Positions 1 through 16,200 of a stretch of 64,000 bases of DNA are shown here, piece after piece. The position numbers were made by a program, and so were the translations under genes. The notes beneath the pieces are model-generated. The model searched no databases. It saw only the letters and a program-made list of their open reading frames with translations, and was not told where the DNA came from. The first letter of the stretch is position 1. Each line of letters begins with the position of its first letter. Source of the stretch: Tubulanus polymorphus (taxonomy: Eukaryota > Nemertea > Palaeonemertea > Tubulaniformes > Tubulanidae); NCBI RefSeq assembly GCF_964204645.1, contig NC_134027.1, forward strand, positions 7,242,485-7,306,484, in the 5' to 3' direction.

Positions 1-26
1 CGTGCAGGATTTTAACCTACCAATTA

Positions 27-600
27 TTAGTATAGTTTGTAGCTAGTCTCGGTGCTACTTTTTGGGGAAAAAGAATATGTCCCTGATTCGTGCTCTTTGA
101 CTTGGAAGATCAAATAATCCAAAAAGCCAAACTTCATTTCTGGCCAATTACCAGTTGTCCATACAAGGACATGAGTGAGGTTTATTGGTCCCGTGGAATC
201 AAAGTAAAGTGCAAACTAGAGTTATACAGTAAACCTCGCGACAAACTGGGACCGGCAAAATTGATCTGAGGTTAGGTAAGCTAATTGTCCGAGGATAGGA
301 AATACATTAGACTACTGATTATTATAATCCAAGATCTGAAAATCTTGGAGAATAATTAATATTGCTTTAAATTCTTCCTGTGGTATGCGAGTCATCACTA
401 CCTGCTGCTTTACCCGATAAATAGAGTCGCTTAGCAGAGGAGTTCTTTTAAAAATGGCTTGATAATCGATGTCCAAAGCAGATCAAACTTAGATGGAAAC
501 CCAAATATTTTTACTTCCGCTACTTGAATGCTCCATGGATGTTTTTCATTATACCCGGTAATTAGTAGCATTCCTTCCTCTGAAGAGACAAACACGAAAC
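27..600 (-). other. Possible decayed or partial coding remnant, unidentified
   Basis: On the minus strand three stretches read openly for roughly 45-65 codons: about 600-435, about 470-310 (containing TRIPQEEFKAILIILQDF) and about 216-27 (containing GPINLTHVLVWTTGNWPEMK). They lie in two frames and are separated by single stops. A plausible 3' splice site (CTCTTCAG) precedes the first. The composition looks protein-like, but I recognise no family and cannot join the pieces into one intact gene. It may be the 3' part of a gene entering from the right, a pseudogene, or chance. Confidence 0.25.
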
Positions 601-654
601 GCTAACAGAAAATTACGGCTGTATTTTCAATTGCAACATAACTAATATAGTTCT

Positions 655-660
655 TTTATT
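655..660 (-). terminator. Candidate poly(A) signal for the coiled-coil gene
   Basis: An AATAAA on the minus strand lies about 300 nt downstream of the stop at 961-963. It is the first clear signal after the last coding exon. The 300 bases between hold no other gene that I can see. Confidence 0.4.
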
Positions 661-960
661 CAATTCATAACAAACAAAATACATCACATTTAGCTTCTGG
701 TAATATATGGCTACATTGCTATTCATCATCTGTTCAGAAAAGTCGATGAGCGAGAAATTCAATTACATTCAGATTTTCAATGTAATAAATAACAAAAAAA
801 CACATAGTATGCTCAATATCAATAGCTTAACATTTTGCGTAAAAATGATTCATCGAGTTGAGGATCAGAAGAGGCGATCAATAACCGTAATTGATTAATC
901 GTATTAATCAATAACCATAACGAGTGAGAGACATTTTGAAACTGTCACTTTCCCGGTGAA

Positions 961-5347
<4,387 letters not shown>

Positions 5348-6086
5348 TGCGACTGAAATATATATCAAGGGGTGATAATTAATTTATCAAACTGAAAAGA
5401 AACGTTCTTTTCATTCATTCATTCTCCACAAATAGGCTAGGATTGCCAATAATAATATGGTGGTGTCCGATGATTCTCTACTACTCATCTAAATACATAT
5501 GATGATTTACCCTTTTTCATTATCTAAGTTTTTGATCTTAATATATAAACCAATAGATTCGTAAACCATTGGATGGGTGGATGGTAAACGATATAGTTTT
5601 CGTAAATGAAATGATTTAAATTTCCCTCTCACGACACCCGGAAGTGAAGCAGACGAAGTGTTTGGCATTCCTCAAAGCCAGGCTCTAGGGTTCGAATCCT
5701 GAATATGTTCTTGAAGGCATCCCTTCACTTTTTAGTAAATAGTCATGGTCCAGTCACTATTCACAATTTCCTCGATCCAGTAATTCACGAATGCATGAGC
5801 CTTTCCACACGTTCAGGATATGAAAAATCTGATGAAGCCAATGCAAATGCTTTACCCTCGGCCTCGATGGCTTTGTGAGGAGCGCTGAAATAATGTGTCA
5901 TCCTTCAACTTTCAATCAAACTAACAAAAAGATACCGGTTATCTTATTCACACCTAGAAAATTTATTATACATATACATTCATTCAGTCTGACTGACTGG
6001 TTCCATGTAAAAACTGATGATACAGAAAATTTGTAAATAATTCATTCAAGTAAAATGCTAATATTAACTTATAGTGATTATGACAT
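5348..6086. other. Intergenic spacer between the coiled-coil gene and LIN37
   Basis: About 740 bp separating two genes transcribed in the same direction. A tRNA-promoter-like B-box (GGTTCGAATCC, 5689-5699) and a TGGCTTTGTGAGG stretch near 5869 hint at fragments of a tRNA-derived SINE, but no cloverleaf can be drawn. A minus-strand AATAAA at 5962-5967 is a candidate LIN37 poly(A) signal. I see no coding exon. Confidence 0.4.
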
Positions 6087-7482
6087 CTAATTTTCTTTCA
6101 TAGTTCGGTCGTACATTTCTTTGAGGATTTTGTAGCTGTCCTTAAACTGGGCTTCGTTTCTCTTAGCTGCCTTTTTCCAACTGTAATATGCAAATGAAAG
6201 TACCAATTAGGTTTTTTAAAGTTCATAAAATCTGATGTACTGGTACTTATTTATAAATATACCTTAAACGCACACTTTTCCATCGAGACATATGATTCAA
6301 TAAAAGCTGTTCTGGTGCCGGTACATTTGTCTACCAATGAAAAATTGACATTTTAAGCAAATATTAAGAAAACTGTTATGTAGCCTAGAATTAAGACAAT
6401 TTTATCAAAATACGATCACCTACCTCATAGATATTCAACTCGTCTTTAGACTGAGGCACAGGGGTTGGAATCCTCAGGTCGGAGCCAGATTTTTTCCGCG
6501 GAATTTGATCGGGCATTTTATATATGTTTTTCAGTTTATCAGGATCCTATAACATAACAAAGACTGGTGGTAAAGAGTGAACTAAACAAGGAGTCTTGAA
6601 ACTTTAAGTCTGATTACTGTAAAAAGTAAACAGTCAACCTCAGTTAATCAGTATCACTTGGGACTAAGCTTTTCTGCCAACGGATTAACCGGGGTTGACT
6701 GAATTCATAGAAGAGTTACCTCGTCATCTTCTTCAATAGGTGGCTGAGGAGACAATGAACGAGGTCTTGAACCGAGATTACGATTAAGTGGTTGATTTCT
6801 CATCCAAGCACGACAGATCGGATACAGAGGTGTGTTCTCTTCAAACTGTGCCAAATCAACACTCCGATCGAATAACTTCAGCACATATGTATCTTAAAAT
6901 ACGAAAGATATTGAAATAAAATTAAAATTTTAGTTTTTTTAGGTAACACAACACAGAAAACATGGATGACGCAAACTTACGATGATATTGGCCAGCCTCC
7001 ATCGATGCGTTATCATCTGCTCGTCTTCTGCGTTTTCGAGGAGTTCGGCTTGTTTGTTTACGAGGAGATCCGACCGGTGATGAAACTCCGACATCACTGA
7101 AAACAGAGCACCATCATCAAAACAGAGCAAACTACACATTGATTCTCATGGAAGGTTCGATCAAACTTACATGATACCAGACTCAGTTTCATCCTCTGAT
7201 CCTTGACTGAAAAATGAGCATCATTCCTTGTATTATATTGTTTTGGAATGACCAATGAACGAAGCTGGCTTTAATTTCAAAAAACTTTTGCTATGTATGG
7301 AATTGCCAATGAAGTGGATTGACAGCTGATGTGTTACCCGTATGTCTGGTAGGGGGCACCTTGGACATGCATCTGCTGGCATTTTAGGCTAATGGCCAAA
7401 GCCTACCTGTCATCCTTCTTATCTACAAGTGTCTGTAAAACTCCATCTAACTTGCTCCTTGCACTTGAAACTTCAGCCCCAC
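6087..7482 (-). CDS. LIN37: LIN37 homolog, DREAM/MuvB complex subunit (first exon not located)
   Basis: LIN37 is a core MuvB subunit. With LIN9, LIN52, LIN54 and RBBP4 it forms the nuclear DREAM and MMB complexes that repress or activate cell-cycle genes. Seven exons join in frame: 7482-7407, 7206-7171, 7096-6981, 6892-6720, 6546-6424, 6330-6263 and 6180-6087, giving about 228 residues against about 246 in human. Diagnostic blocks appear in family order: a helical [16 protein letters not shown] near the N-terminus; a basic RKRRR stretch; the hallmark [19 protein letters not shown], then [13 protein letters not shown]; an IYKMPDQIP segment; and a C-terminal RWKSVRL...WKKAAKRN...[10 protein letters not shown] helix. 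The first identified exon begins in phase 1, so a short upstream exon carrying the ATG must exist. I could not fix it between 7483 and about 8150. Identification rests on recalled human LIN37. Confidence 0.9.
6631..6701. mobile_element. 71-bp MITE in a LIN37 intron
   Basis: Both ends match the inverted pattern CAGTCAACCyCrGTTAATC: CAGTCAACCTCAGTTAATC on the left, and GGATTAACCGGGGTTGACTG on the right read inverted. The interior is short. The terminal CAGT resembles pogo/Tigger-type MITEs, an inferred affiliation. Confidence 0.5.
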
Positions 7483-8190
7483 CTTAAAAAGCAAGGAGGA
7501 TCAAACCATATTAGTAACACCTTAGTAAATGGCCTAATTACTTACTACCATCATAGTTAGTAAACTGTCTGTGGTTTAGTTTCACAATCCGATATTTTGA
7601 TAAGTTTATCTGATTATAAAGTGATTTGCTTGATTAATCAAACTGATTTGACTAATCACTATAAAATGCTCCTTCACTCAGCCATGGATGATTATTAAAG
7701 CGGAATCTAAAATTTTTTTGAAAAGCTGAAATTGAAAATTAAGTAAACAAATGTGTAGAATCCACTTTGGTACATCGATTGACAAATCAGCCTTGAGATA
7801 ATACGCTTATTGGTATTGGTTTGACAACAATAAGACGTCAAACTCCACAGTCGCACAGACCATCAGCATCATCATCAATCAGTCCACAAAAAATTATCCG
7901 GATTCATTTCATCGCAAGTAAAGTCGCAATTAATTAGTTACTGTGAATTATCTTCATTCGAGTAAGATCAAAGTTTTTACCAATATTCTTTTTACTCATG
8001 GTTTTATCATTCACTTTCTGTTATTCGGTAAGTTGATGGTTCTTTTAGATTCTTTCAAAGCGCCACAAAAACAAAAAATTCGTGGACATCATCGTCTGGT
8101 GGCGCCCTCGTGTGGAGATGTCATCGAGTTGGTGGCAGCACCATAGGTAGACTGGTTGCCTTTTCTCCGTCTATGGCATAGGGGGCAGCA
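7483..8190. other. 5' region of LIN37, mostly unassigned
   Basis: It should contain the missing first LIN37 exon and the promoter. No ATG followed by a phase-1 donor stands out. A plus-strand open frame at 7943-8146 has no recognisable content. Confidence 0.3.
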
Positions 8191-8198
8191 CCTAGCGG

Positions 8199-8651
8199 TG
8201 AGGAGAGAATCCCACAATGATAATAAAAAGTTCGAAAATGAAACTTCGAGATAGTAGTTTATTTCAACGTTTCGACTATATCCTAATAGTCATCTTCAGG
8301 AATAATGAGATACTACAGAAATTTTGAGATATATATACAATCCAGAGACAAAGAGACTAATTCAAGTAATCAGAGATGATACAAACTAAAGGAAAATTAA
8401 CGTAGTAATTAACGATTAAATTAATCTACCAATCGTGAGCACCTAGCGGTGGTTAAAAATATCTATATTTCGGTGATCACGGTGCAAGAACACTATATCC
8501 GTGTTGACGCGATGAGGAGAGAATCCCACAATGATAATAAAAAGTCCGAAAATGAAACTTCGAGATAGTAGTTTATTTCAACGTTTCGACTATATCCTAA
8601 AAGTCATCTTCAGGAATATTCCTGATGATGATTGTGGGATTCTCTCCTCAT
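8199..8651. repeat. Duplicated repeat with inverted ends and a CTGAAGAT/GAAAC core
   Basis: A segment beginning GAGGAGAGAATCCCACAAT occurs at about 8199-8304 and again at 8512-8620, with few differences. The second copy is closed by its inverted end (8631-8651 is the reverse complement of 8512-8532). On the minus strand each copy carries CTGAAGAT, a short hairpin, then GAAACGTTG (8265-8299 and 8579-8613). Such motifs are common at ends of retroelement-derived repeats in invertebrates; the class is inferred. Confidence 0.7.
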
Positions 8652-8689
8652 TTCGGTGATAATGTGTTAAATTTAACGGTAACACATCA

Positions 8690-9205
8690 CAATATTTTGC
8701 TGCTGATAGAGGTTTTAGACAAAGTGAAAATTTATCACCTATCCTATTTTCCTTATTCTTAAACGATATTGAAGACTTTTTTGCTACGCGCGGTAAACCA
8801 ACTTTGTCGTATAAGCTTATTGAAAAGCTTAATGTGAATTGTGACCCAGAACTAGGGACTTTTACTTAACTTAATCATTATCCTTTATGCGGATGACACA
8901 GTCATTCTTGCTTTAGATGAGAAATCTCTCCAGTCACATTTAGATACATTATTTTAATATTGCGCCGACAACGGCCTCACGGTGAATGTTGATAAAACTA
9001 AAATATTAGTCTTCGCTCGAAGTAAAAGTGGGATTAAACGAATTTCGAAATTCATGTTGGTAATCAGAAGTTAGAGATAGTTGAGGATTATGTGTATCTC
9101 GGAGTGAAATTCAATTGGAACAGTAGTTTCGCTAAAGCAAAAAAAATGCTCTATGATAAAGCTATGAAAGCTATTCTATTATTCAAAAGGGCAGACGTCT
9201 GAGAC
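8690..9205 (+). mobile_element. Decayed non-LTR retrotransposon reverse transcriptase fragment
   Basis: The plus strand encodes, with frameshifts and stops, the central part of a LINE reverse transcriptase. First comes RGFRQSENLSPILFSLFLND, then the catalytic block LYADDTVILA (YADD, near 8890), then NGLTVNVDKTKILVF and YLGVKFNW. That is the palm and early thumb order of non-LTR elements. A TAA interrupts the frame before the YADD block and another follows LDTLF, so it is a dead copy. The bases to about 9500, ending in a GATGAT-type simple repeat at 9413-9440, could be its 3' end. Confidence 0.85.
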
Positions 9206-9499
9206 TTCCAGTATATTTAATGGGATATGAAAACCTATTAACAACAAATCATGTTGATTTTAATTACTAATTCAACGAGTTAACTGAATAACCAAGAGGG
9301 AAGGGAGTCTCTGTCTTGACCCAAACTACGGGAAACCTATCAACGAAATGAGAAACAACGAGGAGGATAACCACAGGCTCGAAGGAGCCTACCACAGATC
9401 CTTCACAATTGATGATGATGATGATGACGATGACGATGAATTAGTGTTTGGGATCAAAACCAAACGGGGACTTTGCAAGGCTTGAATCTCAATCAACTC

Positions 9500-12400
9500 T
9501 AGAGGAAAACTTTTGTGACTTGTTTTTTTTTCTGATTTGAAATTGGGTCTTATCTTTTACATGAACGTGGATTTTGAAACAGTCATCTTGTCAGAAATGA
9601 AATATTATCTGGCACTGCTTGCTCCCTGGTAGTCTGATGTCCTAGGTTCGATTATCTCAACAGACACTCAGCACACATGAAGCAAGAATTTTCAGCAATA
9701 AATTTCTTGATGACAGACAAATTTTCCAAATAGAATCTGCATAATAAATTACCCAAAACAAAAAGTATTTATAAGACAAATACTAATTAAACGCGACACA
9801 CAATTTTATTATCCAAGACCAGCAGGCAATGTTTCAATTTCTATTTCATTCAAAAACAAATTCAATGACTCCAACAGTTGAGTAACTTTATCAAAATAAA
9901 AGTTCTGATTTCTATTATACAAAAAACTGAGATGGCTAATTCTACATATGGAATACATCTACAAGTGGTTCTTGAAGGGGTAAAAAAGTTTTGAGGTCAC
10001 GCCATTTAATATGGTATATAAAAAATTATTAAACAGTATAAAATAGCTGAATCACCAATGTAAAATGAATCCACAAAAGAACTAATCAAATAAAATATAC
10101 TGCATTTTTGCCAATCTTATTTATGTTTTTGCAGGCGCTTTGGAAGCAATTTTTGATTGCTGCGGCCAAATACCGATTTTGGACAGGTTCTAAATATTGC
10201 CGCGGCGAATTCACTTAATTTCTTCAAAAACGTGGTATTCAAAGAAAAAAACGTCATTCAGTAAATTATTTCCGCAGCTTTTACCGCTGCAGTCGCTGCA
10301 CTTCCAACGCCACTGTTTTGTTTAGAGTTTGATGATATACACAGAATAGTTCATGTGCAAAGCACTCAAAATGAATTTGGTTAGAAGTCCTATATCCCAG
10401 CGGCAAAATCTACCAATTGTGTGTCCGCCCTTTCATATAAAATTATCACTGTATCATATATTGATTTGATTATTGATTGGCGATTCATTTAAAAAAATCA
10501 TAATATATATGTATAGCCTATATATGTAACAAATCAGTATCATTTATGTATTCGGGCATTACTAAAAACCATAATTGCAATAAAATTACTACTTTAAATA
10601 ATACATAATTGATCATAAGATAATATTAATAATTATAATCTGTAAGGATTAAAATAATAAATAACATAAATATGGTTAACATAATGGAATTGTGTACAAG
10701 GATACAAGACCGGTCAAAACGTTGCCAAATAAAATCATTTTACCCTAAAGATTCTTCAAAAGTGGTGGCTATTCCTTCGAATGACATTTCTGAATGGTTT
10801 TACATACCAATGGTATTTTTTGCAAAATAACTGAAGTCAAAACGTCTGAAGTTGAGAAAAAATGAAGGGCAACATTTTCACCATTTTTAACGAGAATGTA
10901 ATGAACTTGAAATCTTTCAAGTGGAAAAGTATCTAAATCAAAGAAAATGTACACATCTGCGGGAACAGGAAAGCGTACAGCTCTACATTCATACATACAT
11001 ACATGCAATCGCACCCATACGTGCTGTAAAACTGATGTAATTTTATTACAATACATTCATGACACGATTCACGAGTGAGACACTCGGTGATAATAATAAT
11101 AATTAATAATGGATAATAATAAACATTCATGATCATCAAATATTCATTGTTTACAAAATTTACATCTTACTCTATACGTATTAAGCTAAGCTATTTAATT
11201 TCCCTAATACAGTATACATAAAAATATATAACTTGAGGTTAATACAACTAGCTCCTATAATATACATGTACATAATTATTGATGACTGTTAACATACACT
11301 GTGGTTTTATAGCTTTTTAGTGCAGGCGAGAATAGAAAGGTAAATATACAACTGACAGCTAATTTTTCATTTCAAGATTATATGTACAGAGGTATCATAA
11401 TTACAAGATGCTAAGTGCAAAATGAGTAATTCAGGCTCTGGGTAAGTATGCAATTGCTAGCAGGATTCTTAAAGATCAGGGCCGGTTGCTCAAAAGTTGG
11501 TTAGAGTTAACCAGTGGATAGTTGATATGGTGACAATTGAGATTTTATTGTTACTATGGTATTTAACGGCCGGTTATCTTTAACCAACTTTTGAGCAACT
11601 GGCCCTCGAATTCCGGATATATTTTTTCTGTAGGGAAAAATCTCTGATGATAAGATTTCGACTAATCCTGAAACTGTTCGATTGATGAATATGAAATATT
11701 ATCAATTGTGGGATCATCTAATGATTACATAAGGGAATTTTCTTTCCCGGGTCAAGGAAAGACCAGGAAATTTTGGAATCTCTAGACCTAGTTCTACAGT
11801 AAAATTTGACTGTGAGCTACCTCCTCGAAAATAACTGATTTTAACTCATGGTCAAACTTACCTGAAAACTGTGGAACCAAGTCCTGATCTGTAAGAACCC
11901 TTACCAGGTACTGGTATTCATGCATCAATTCTACATCGAATGATTGTTAACAATACACTAATCACGTCATCAAAAAGCCGGACTTAACACATGATCAAGA
12001 AAACTAAACACTGCATGATTCAAAACCAACTGTTCATACAAAAATATCTATCGAGATCAACCCTTAAGACAATTAGAAATGGAAGATGGTTAGAAATATT
12101 AACTACAATTCTATCTCCGATAACAATATTTTCTAAGGCAAAAATGCAATAATCCTAATATGGTTACTTATAGCCCTTATACAATAAATAAGCTCTTGGA
12201 ATGATGAAAAGAATTTGAGGGAACCAATTTTGTTTTCAATCTTATACGGGGCGTCGATACTAACAATTCACAAACAGTAATATTCATTGTCAAGATGAAC
12301 GATACAAAATCTTCAAACACGTTAATAAACAATATTTTCATATATAAAATCAGCATAATGGAATTAATACATCAGTAGTACACAGCCATACCTCAACAAG

Positions 12401-13236
12401 CATCCAATTGTCTTATGACACCACTCAATATTGATATGTATATTATAAATCATAACGGCCTAAAATACGTACAAAGAAGGAAAATACTGAGTGCGATTGG
12501 AGTGCAAATGAAGAACAGAGACATAGTCGAAATTCCTTCATTACAAGAGGAATGATAATCTAACTGACCGTCAAAATCAGTCGTTCAATTGAATAGACCG
12601 GGAGATCTAATAATCCGACACGAAGGAATGTTACTACCACCGAGATCTCACACTCATAAACATTTGCTCTCACACTCGATATAAATTGCTGCAGACATAA
12701 GTAAATTTCTGATGTTAGTTTTTTCCATATAAATGAATTATTCACGAGATGGTTGTCGTTAAAAACATTCATACGACGGCACTGTGCATCAACAACACCC
12801 ATTCACTAAGAGTTTTTTTTTACTGTGGCCACTGATAGAGAGTTTTGCACAGAATGCACCATACTTCTTACTAATGGAATTGATATATGATTGACGACAG
12901 CATTTTTTTAAAGTATGACAGAGGCAGCACATCGAGAAAGCACATAACGTTAGATCTGAGACTGCAACAAGAATGATGCTAGATAATGATCCAGGCAATG
13001 ATAGCGGCAACGGTGACGTCTATTTTCAGTAGGCTGATCAAAATTTTAAAACTCTATTGAGACATCGTAAATGGATCCATTAAGCCTACACTCACGCAGA
13101 ATGCAGCAGCTTTATTTGGTGAAAAAATAAATTTCCACGATCGACATTTTCTTTCTGTAGATTAATCGCGATCTGAAAACACCTTGTTATTTGTTTCACT
13201 GAGGAACCGGACAATTGGAAGTTAAGATATAATTCC
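9500..13236 (-). other. Probable long 3'UTR and flank of the L1CAM-family gene
   Basis: No coding exon is visible for 3.7 kb left of the stop codon at 13237. The sequence is AT-rich and holds several minus-strand AATAAA signals, including 9805-9810. Long 3'UTRs are usual for neural adhesion genes. The true transcript end is unknown. Confidence 0.4.
11479..11605. mobile_element. 127-bp MITE with about 25-bp terminal inverted repeats
   Basis: The left end GGGCCGGTTGCTCAAAAGTT and the right end AACTTTTGAGCAACTGGCCC are reverse complements with one mismatch; the match continues into GGTTA/TAACC. The short AT-rich interior has no coding potential. It lies in the 3'UTR or flank of the adhesion gene. 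Confidence 0.8.
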
Positions 13237-16200
13237 CTAGACAAATGTTGATAATGCTGACGGAGCATTTGGATCATTCGGACTTGGAATATATTCGGAA
13301 CCCTCGTGTTTTTTGCCACCGTATTGCCCGATAAAAGAGCCATCCTCATTGAATTTACTTGGGTCATTCTCGGCATACTCGTTCATGCTGTCGGTGTCGC
13401 TGGCCACTGGTTTTAAGATGCTGTCGATGGACTCTTTACTTTTCATGTAGTTATTGTCGCGTTCGTGTCTAAAAGAGAAAGGACAATAAAATCAGGATTT
13501 AATCAGCTATCAAAAGTTCAGCAGTCATGATGGACATCATGTTCTTAGTAGTGAGGGTGCAATGCATGCTACAAAAAATGAAAAGACAAACATCGTTTTG
13601 TACAAGATAAAATTCCTGAAATAGTATGACAAATTACAGCTTCCTTCTGAGGAAATACATGTTCAGAAGGCTCCGCTCAAGTCTAATCTCTTAGGAATGT
13701 AGGAATTTATTCAACTTGAGCGATATCCAAGTTAGATGCGATATATGATACATGCGCAGGATCATAAAAAAATCATTTTTACATCTAAGTAATCTTAGTC
13801 TAATCGAGTTGATCGAAATCAACTTGAGTGGAACCTTCAGTGTCTATCATAAACAGCTTATTATTGCAAAACTGACATTTACAGTATGTAAAAAACTACA
13901 TCAAAATAACAAATTACATGAAACATGTACATAAAAAATATGGCTAATTTAGGGTGATAAGTTTTCATCGAATCATGTAAACTAGACAAAATATGGACAT
14001 ATGACACAAGTGCAAAACTAAGATCTGACAAAATGACCACTAAAAATAAGATGACTAAACAGAACAAAAAAATTGTACTGGAATCCTAGCGAACTGGTAC
14101 AAAAAGACAGGAACTAAAACTGAACTAGAGGCAAACAACAAGCAAAGTAGCAAACACTGCCACTTACTCCTGTACATACTCTCCAAATTGTGCCCGTTCA
14201 CGTGCTTCTTCACGACCACGTAACATTTCCTTCTCTTGAACTGAAAACCGAATACATGAAATACCGAGGTCTTTAAGCAATAGTAATGTATAGCTGGCCA
14301 TAACCAGGCGCATTATCTGCCGCAGTATTTCTCAGTGACAAACCGCATTAGATCCATCACACTAACAAACCTCCACCAGACATTTTAATAACAAATGCAA
14401 CAATTTCCTTCATCATTAACTGAAATCAATGAAAATGTGAAAATGATAACATTTGGAGTCTTACCCGGATATTTTCCACCGCGATTACGCTGAATGAAGC
14501 ATACTACTATGACCAGTATGATCAACAATGCGAGTAAGACGAGCAAAATGATGAACCACGTCGCCGTGCCGATGCTTGCGGTCGATGCAGAATAACCGAG
14601 TAATGTAATCTCTTGCAGATCACTTGGTGCTTCTTCATTCTGTCCATTACGGGCGATAACACGTACCTGATACGCAACGCCTGGATCGAGGCCTGTCACA
14701 TTGATCCAGTTACGCATGGTTTCAGCAGCAGTGTTCAACCAAACAGATGATCCTGGAAAAATATTTCAGAACCACAATTAACTATCCATTTTCCTGTGAT
14801 TTCAAGCAGTCACAAAGAGAGCCTTATCTTCAAATTTTACTCATCAGCCATAAATATGCATAGTTTTTTCACAGATAGTTTGTAGGATATATACATGTAT
14901 ACACGTACATAACATCTTAAGCACATTTACCTTTCTTTCTGTATTGGGTATAAAACACACTTCCAGGATTTCCAGTCCTTGATGGAGTCCAACTTACATT
15001 AACATAAGACTCTCCAACATCCATGATGGAGAAACTTGGTGGGTTAGGCGCTAGAATATAAGAGAAAAATCTAAAATAAAAAAACGCTTTCAACTAGGTG
15101 GCAACTCTTAGTATGGATGTCGACAAAAGATTATATGACCCAAGTACTTGGATAAACACTTGTGTCGCTTATGACATACAGATTGACTACCAATATGACT
15201 AAATGAACTCAACAACTCCAATGAAAAAATATACATGTACATGTACTAAAAATATCGAGCAATTTCTTGTTTGAATTAAATTGTCAATTCATATGCTTAC
15301 CTCCCAGTAAAGAAGCTAATGTTGTCAAAGTTATATTTATCAAAGACATTTTGTAATCCGATCAATTCTATCAGTAACAGTAAAGGTTTGTAAACCTTTT
15401 TCACTGACACAATATCAACTCTGCACAAACAGCACAAATCTCCCACTATTTCCTTATGTGAATAAAATCACCGTATCAAACAAAAAATAAATCCAGAAAT
15501 TTTGTTTTCTTATGAACTATACTTTCATGAAATCAACTCATATGAAAATTCCAATACTTCAGACAGGCTGCGTATCAAGCTGACATTATGGAGTCGATAT
15601 AGAGTCGAAGCTAATAACCAAATATGCCTAATTACAGATTATCCTTAACAACCCATGTAAAAAGCCACATGAGACCGGCTAGTCTCATCCTAATGAGAAA
15701 TTAACCCTTTACGTCCTTGAGAACCAGATGCACTGATCAATTAGTTTACCTTAATTCCTTAAGTCTTTTTGTATTAATAGAACTACATGTTTAACGAAGT
15801 GTTTTCATCAGATCAAATGATATAACATTCATTCGAGGATGCTTTGTAGAAATCAAACATTCTAACCACTTATAAAGAGTTAAATCCATCAGTCCGACAA
15901 TCATTATGCTTCATTGACACTCATCATGTAATCAACAGGATGAGCAGATGAGCTCTACCACTGCCCAACATTCCACAAAATTATCGTTTGAAATCAATTC
16001 AATTTAAAGCTATTGCCTGTTGCATGATTCATTTAGACAATGTTGACTGCTAATGGCATGGGTCGAAGTGTGCCTAAATGCCATTAACAATACTATACAA
16101 CCGTTTGATAAAAAAATTGATCCCGTGCAAAGTTTAACAGATTACCGTAAACAATACAAAAGTGATCAGAAAGCTTAACTTACGTCCAGTAGGTGTTGTA

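Noticed and set aside
5640-5720. tRNA gene at the GGTTCGAATCC B-box
   Set aside because: No acceptor stem or anticodon arm can be drawn; at most it is a degraded tRNA-derived SINE.
13092-13376. 94-codon minus-strand frame overlapping the last adhesion-gene exon
   Set aside because: It is an out-of-frame shadow of the FIGQY exon; the true frame gives the family motif and stop.
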